Shown here piece after piece: positions 46,096-49,917 of a stretch of 49,917 nt of DNA. The notes under the pieces were generated by a model that was not told where the DNA came from, searched no databases, and worked only from the letters and a program-made list of their open reading frames with translations. Made by a program: the position numbers and the translations under genes. Source of the stretch: Agrobacterium rosae (lineage in GTDB: Bacteria > Pseudomonadota > Alphaproteobacteria > Rhizobiales > Rhizobiaceae); assembly GCF_002915175.1 (NCBI RefSeq), contig NZ_NXEJ01000013.1:128665-178581 (forward strand), read 5' to 3'. The stretch's first letter is position 1. Each line of letters begins with the position of its first letter.

Positions 46096-48597
46096 ATGAA
46101 TGGAAGGTATTCACCGTCTCGGCAAGATTTCAAGACAGGCGCCAAGCCTTGGTCTATCCTGGCCTTGGTAGTTGCTGCAATGATTTTTGCCTTGATGGCG
46201 ATTACGTCTTGGCAGGACAATGAAACCAATCGGGCGATCCTGACCCAATTGCGAGCTATTAACATCGACAGTGCTTCGCTGCAGCGGGATGTACTCCGCG
46301 CGGAAGCGGGTGTGGTGGCGAACTACCGGCCCATTATCTCCAGGTTGGGAGCTTTGCGGAAGAACCTGGAAAATTTGAAGCGACTATTTAAACAATCTCA
46401 TCTTGTGATCGGCAATGATTTCTCTCAACTGCTCGACAAGCTAAAGGTGTCTGTGGATACGACCGACGCGGCCGTTGCAGCCTTCGGAGCGCAAAACGTG
46501 CTCCTGCAAGATTCGCTTGCCAGCTTCACTCGCGCGCTTAGTATTCTTCCCAAAATGTCGTCGACGGATCAGACGGTCGAAAATTCGAACGAATTGGGCA
46601 GCCTGATGCTGCAGTTTGTGCGTCAGCCAAGCCCAGCACTCTCGTTGGAGATCAGTCACGAACTCGACATGCTCCAAAAAGCTAGCGGTGGGGCTGAAGT
46701 TCCTATCCGTATACTTGCACGCGAGGGTCGCGTCATCTTGTCGATTTTGCCCCGTGTGAACGATGCCGTAAACATGATTCAGACCTCCGACACCGCTGAA
46801 ATTGCCGAAAGATTGGAGCGCAAGTGTTTGGAGGCCTATAGCTTGCAAAGCGTGAGGGAGCAGCGGGCACGGATCTTCTTGGGTTCCGTTTCGGTGGGCC
46901 TTTGCATCTACATCATCTCACTGGTCTATAGGCTGCGTCGGAAAACGGCTTGGTTAACGCGGCGTTTGGATTACGAAGAGGTAATCAAAGAGATTGGGGT
47001 TTGTTTCGAGGGGGGAGGGGCCACAGCGTCGTCCCTCAATTCGTCCGCGCAAGCTGCGCTTGGAATTATTCAACGCTTCTTTAATGCGGAATCGTGTGCA
47101 CTAGCATTGGTGGACCATGGTGACAGGTGGGCTGTCGAAAGTTTCGCTGCGAAGCTGCCTGAGCCCGTCTGGGAGGACCTCGCGCTACGCGAGATGGTTT
47201 CTCTTGCCAGAGCGGATGAGCGTGCGTCAGTATTCCGCATCATGTCGACGCGAAAGGTCAGCTGCCTTCCTCCGGAGACTCCGGGCGTTTCTATGCTGCT
47301 GGCACACAAATCTACGGATCAACTGATAGCGATTTGTTCCCTCGGTTACCAGGGCTATCGTCTGAAATCTTGTCCAGGCGAAGTTCAGCTTCTTGAACTC
47401 GCCACCGCCTGCCTCTGCCACTATATCGATGTTCGGCGTAAGCAGACCGAATGCGATATTCTGGAGAGGCGATTAGAGCATGCGGAACGTCTTCAGGCAG
47501 TTGGTACACTTGCTGGTGGAATAGCGCATGAGTTCAACAACATTTTGGGAGCAATCCTCGGGTACGCTGAAATGGCGCAAAACATGCTGCGTCGGTCATC
47601 TGTCACCCGAAGACACATTGACCAAATTATTTCGTCGGGTGACAGAGCCAGGCTCATTATCGATCAGATCTTGACTCTAAGTCGAAAACTAGAACGCGTG
47701 ACAAAGCCGTTCAGTGTCTCCGAACTCGTAATGGAAATTGCTCCCTTATTGCGTGTTGCATTGCAGCGCAACATCGAGCTGAAGTTCAAGTTTGACGACA
47801 AGAAGAGCGTAGTCGAAGGAAGCCCGCTAGAGGTTCAGCAGATGCTGATGAATCTTTGCAAGAACGCTTCCCAGGCGTTTACCGCCGATGGTCAAATCGA
47901 CATCATCGTTAGCCGAATTTTTGTATCTCGACAGAAAGTACTGGCGCATGGTGTTATGCCAGCTGGCGACTATGTTCTTCTTTCTGTCAGCGACGACGGT
48001 GAAGGCATTGCCGAAACTGTGCTCCCCCACATTTTTGAGCCTTTCTTTACAACACGCTCTTGCAGCGGCGGCACGGGTCTAGGTCTTGCTGCCGTGCACG
48101 GTCATGTCAGCGCGCTTGCAGGATATATTGACGTTACTTCAGCCGTAGGGCGAGGGACGCGCTTCGACATTTATCTACCTCCTTCCTCGAAGAAGCCCGT
48201 CAGCCCGGACGCGTTTTTTGGGCCCTGTAAAACACCGCGTGGCAACGGAGAAATTGTGGCATTGATTGAGCCAGATCCTGTCTTGCGGGAGGTGTACGAA
48301 GACAAGATCGCCGCTCTGGGCTATGAGCCGGTGGGCTTTAAGACATGTGCAGACCTTTGCAATTGGATATCAAAAGGCAAGCAAGCCGATCTGGTTCTAG
48401 TTGACCAATCGTCTCTTCCCGAGAATCAGAGTGCTACTGCTTTGCACGCAGCCTTCAAGACGGCGTCCATCATCATTGGAGGAAGTGATCTTAAAATGTC
48501 ACTTTCCAGCGATGACATGACGTCCGCGCTTTTTCTGCCCAAACCTATATCCTCCAGGACGATGGCCTACGCGATTCGTACCAAGATCAAAGCCTAG
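46096..48597 (+). CDS. virA: Sensor histidine kinase VirA
   Basis: 833 residues from ATG 46096; an in-frame GTG lies two codons upstream. Order: membrane segment 1 ([16 protein letters not shown], about 20-40), periplasmic helical domain to about 258, membrane segment 2 ([17 protein letters not shown]), GAF-like linker (about 285-460) that senses phenolics, histidine kinase with phospho-acceptor His in [12 protein letters not shown] near 478, ATPase boxes [17 protein letters not shown] and [12 protein letters not shown], and a C-terminal receiver-like domain with Asp in LVLVDQSS near 770. VirA phosphorylates VirG in response to phenolics and, through ChvE, sugars. Confidence 0.97.
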   Translation: MNGRYSPSRQDFKTGAKPWSILALVVAAMIFALMAITSWQDNETNRAILTQLRAINIDSASLQRDVLRAEAGVVANYRPIISRLGALRKNLENLKRLFKQSHLVIGNDFSQLLDKLKVSVDTTDAAVAAFGAQNVLLQDSLASFTRALSILPKMSSTDQTVENSNELGSLMLQFVRQPSPALSLEISHELDMLQKASGGAEVPIRILAREGRVILSILPRVNDAVNMIQTSDTAEIAERLERKCLEAYSLQSVREQRARIFLGSVSVGLCIYIISLVYRLRRKTAWLTRRLDYEEVIKEIGVCFEGGGATASSLNSSAQAALGIIQRFFNAESCALALVDHGDRWAVESFAAKLPEPVWEDLALREMVSLARADERASVFRIMSTRKVSCLPPETPGVSMLLAHKSTDQLIAICSLGYQGYRLKSCPGEVQLLELATACLCHYIDVRRKQTECDILERRLEHAERLQAVGTLAGGIAHEFNNILGAILGYAEMAQNMLRRSSVTRRHIDQIISSGDRARLIIDQILTLSRKLERVTKPFSVSELVMEIAPLLRVALQRNIELKFKFDDKKSVVEGSPLEVQQMLMNLCKNASQAFTADGQIDIIVSRIFVSRQKVLAHGVMPAGDYVLLSVSDDGEGIAETVLPHIFEPFFTTRSCSGGTGLGLAAVHGHVSALAGYIDVTSAVGRGTRFDIYLPPSSKKPVSPDAFFGPCKTPRGNGEIVALIEPDPVLREVYEDKIAALGYEPVGFKTCADLCNWISKGKQADLVLVDQSSLPENQSATALHAAFKTASIIIGGSDLKMSLSSDDMTSALFLPKPISSRTMAYAIRTKIKA
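48118..48130 (+). other. T-DNA border-like half-site inside virA
   Basis: GCAGGATATATTG is identical to bases 3-15 of the 25-bp T-DNA border consensus. The right half (TGTAAAC) is not conserved: the following sequence is ACGTTACTTC. It encodes Ala-Gly-Tyr-Ile-Asp in the kinase domain of VirA, so it may be chance constrained by coding. Confidence 0.5.
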
Positions 48598-49126
48598 AGT
48601 TGAGGATGTTTTTCAGGAGACTCGACCAGGGTAATCAGCACGTCTGTTCGGCGCGCCTATAGCTATGGTTTCTCGCAATCGCTTTGGGCAGTCGGTTGTG
48701 GCGGTGCGTCTTCCGAGACCCGAAGGTTGGCGATTATCTGCTGGAGGTCTTCGATACCGTCTTCGAAGAACAAGACATATGTTCGCTGAGCTCGGACATA
48801 GGATAGTCGGCATAGGCGGATACCCTCGCCACGCAAATGGCGCGATCGACACCCTGATCGGAGCCTGCGAAGTGCCACAGTTTATTGGAACCATCCCCCG
48901 TTCATTCCGCCCTGGAATTTCACTTCGACGGCATTCTAGATCCTCGCCGTTGTCTTAGAGAGCCATCTTTCGTCGGCGCACCCTTAAGTGCATGGAAAGC
49001 CGTTTTCGCTTCAAATGAAATGTGTGCGTCCGGCCAAGTCATTTCGCGAACTGAGCCATCCAGGCGATGATCTGGCGTTAGTACCAGCATTAGTGCTGGG
49101 ATTAGATCGGGATCTTAGAGGTTGGC
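48598..49126. other. Stretch between virA and the IS66 element
   Basis: TTCAAATGAAAT at 49010-49021 matches the vir box at all but one defined position. A minus-strand frame near 48665-48790 ends FFEDGIEDLQQIIANLR and looks partly coding but is short and broken upstream. No clear gene. Confidence 0.4.
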
Positions 49127-49489
49127 ATGGCTCGCATGGAGATTATTTCAGGCATTGAACGCAGGCGGCGTTGGCCGTTGGAAGTGAAGCTGGGCATCCT
49201 GGCGGAAGCGGCTCAGCCTGGCGCACGCGTCTGCGATGTGGCACGTCGGCATGACGTTCATCCATCGCAAATCAGGGTCTGGCGCAGAACTCTCTACGGT
49301 CGAGATGACTCGCCGTCGTTCTTGCCGGTTCGTCTTGTTGACAACGATCCTTCCCAGCACGTGCCATCCACTGTGTCCCCGGAAACGTTTGTACGGATCT
49401 CGCTGCGCAACGGTCGCAGCCTGAAGGTACCGGCAAAGATCGAGCGGGAGACTTTGGCATCGTTGATCGCTTGTGTTGAAGCCGCATGA
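49127..49489 (+). CDS. tnpA: IS66-family TnpA
   Basis: 120 residues: basic N-terminus IERRRRWPLEVKLGILAEAA, helix-turn-helix VCDVARRHDVHPSQIRVWRR and C-terminal FVRISLRNGRSLKVPAKIER. TnpA is a DNA-binding accessory protein of IS66 transposition. ATG at 49127; a nearby second ATG two codons on is also possible. Confidence 0.88.
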   Translation: MARMEIISGIERRRRWPLEVKLGILAEAAQPGARVCDVARRHDVHPSQIRVWRRTLYGRDDSPSFLPVRLVDNDPSQHVPSTVSPETFVRISLRNGRSLKVPAKIERETLASLIACVEAA

Positions 49490-49833
49490 TCGGGCCGTTA
49501 GGGAATGTGCAGGTTTATCTGGCCTGCGGAGTGACCGACATGCGTCGCGGTATCGACGGATTGTCTGCACTGGTCGAGGGAGTGATCAGGCAAGCGCCTG
49601 GTTCTGGCGCGATCTTCGGGTTCCGCGGCAGGCGCGCCGACCGGATCAAGCTTTTATGGTGGGACGGCCAGGGGTTTTGCCTGTTTTACAAGGTTTTGGA
49701 ACGCGGATACTTCCCATGGCCGGCGGCCAAAGATGGCGTTGTGCATCTGACGCAGGCTCAGTTGTCGATGCTCGTCGAGGGGATCGATTGGCGGCGACCG
49801 ACATGGACGTCAGCGCCTCATCGCACGGGCTGA
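49486..49833 (+). CDS. tnpB: IS66-family TnpB
   Basis: 115 residues with the conserved TnpB/YhgA-type pattern: VYLACGVTDMRRGIDGLSAL, GAIFGFRGRRADRIKLLWWD, GQGFCLFYKVLERGYFPWP. It overlaps tnpA as ATGA. This is the IS66 accessory TnpB, unrelated to the RNA-guided TnpB of IS200/IS605. Confidence 0.92.
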   Translation: MIGPLGNVQVYLACGVTDMRRGIDGLSALVEGVIRQAPGSGAIFGFRGRRADRIKLLWWDGQGFCLFYKVLERGYFPWPAAKDGVVHLTQAQLSMLVEGIDWRRPTWTSAPHRTG

Positions 49834-49905
49834 AAGCGTTATTTTGCAAGGGTGTCAGGGGTAAAATACTGGCGCTAAAGGGCCAAATCAGTTACATTTT
49901 TGGGT

Positions 49906-49917
49906 ATGGAAACAACG
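49906..49917 (+). CDS. Possible start of IS66 tnpC
   Basis: ATGGAAACAACG at the last 12 bases lies where the DDE transposase tnpC would start, about 70 bases after tnpB. Only four codons are visible. Confidence 0.3.

Larger units (their letters stand above)
49127..49917 (+). mobile_element. IS66-family element, partial (runs off the window)
   Basis: tnpA and tnpB in the standard overlapping arrangement and the probable start of tnpC at the window edge. The left end lies somewhere between 49021 and 49127; its terminal repeat was not identified. Confidence 0.8.

Noticed and set aside
48118..48142. A complete T-DNA border
   Set aside because: Only the left 13 bases match; the TGTAAAC half is absent, and no other border-like site was found, so no T-DNA lies in the window.
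49486..49833. TnpB as an RNA-guided nuclease
   Set aside because: This is the small IS66 TnpB; it lacks RuvC and zinc-finger motifs and shares only the name.

Overview
The window reads as about 50 kb of a nopaline/agrocinopine-type Ti plasmid of Agrobacterium (Rhizobiaceae), close in gene order to the pTiC58 type. The basis is recognition of gene families and their order: traG-traD-traC / oriT / traA-traF-traB-traH, then traM, mcpA, traR, splA, accR, accABCDEFG, virH1, virH2, a VirF-like F-box effector, virK, tzs and virA. No database search was run, so identity to a named plasmid is an inference.

Layout. (1) 1-5.8 kb: accessory leader region of small plasmid genes: an immunity-like protein, a Nudix hydrolase, a secreted dienelactone-hydrolase-like protein, a DUF736 protein, an HU-type DNA-binding protein and a WGR-domain protein. 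It also holds two copies of a stem-rich sequence, each upstream of a small gene. (2) 5.9-14.9 kb: conjugation. A membrane protein, traG, traD and traC run leftward and traA, traF, traB and traH run rightward from a shared centre that holds an 18-bp tra box and oriT. (3) 15.1-22.4 kb: quorum-sensing control and the arc-type operon (phosphate transporter, sucrose phosphorylase splA, traR, a small unknown gene, mcpA, all on the minus strand), with traM facing it. (4) 22.4-32.0 kb: accR and the tightly packed acc operon for agrocinopine uptake and breakdown, extended by a Nudix gene, a DUF4432 sugar-epimerase-like gene and the stump of a P-loop kinase. (5) 32.1-32.8 kb: remnant of an IS21-family element at the junction with the virulence region. 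(6) 33-48.6 kb: left part of the vir region with virH1/virH2 (P450s), an IS110-family element with a frameshifted transposase, a virF-like gene, virK, a hipA pseudogene, IS66 scraps, a secreted chorismate-lyase-like protein, tzs and virA. (7) 49.1 kb to the end: the start of an IS66-family element (tnpA, tnpB, start of tnpC) lying where virB would be expected.

How the parts fit. Agrocinopines from the crown gall are imported by AccA-E, split by AccF and dephosphorylated by AccG; the released sucrose is a substrate for SplA. AccR represses both acc and the divergent arc operon, so the opine also releases traR. TraR plus its acyl-homoserine lactone then acts at the tra box to start transfer from oriT, with TraM as the brake. 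In the vir half, VirA senses plant phenolics, VirH2 and VirH1 modify phenolics, Tzs makes cytokinin and VirF-like protein is an exported effector. Base composition drops visibly from the tra block to the vir block, and mobile-element debris sits at each module boundary. Large non-coding stretches in the vir half (38.7-39.6, 40.9-42.7, 43.4-44.5, 45.3-46.0 and 48.6-49.1 kb) hold mostly decayed sequence.
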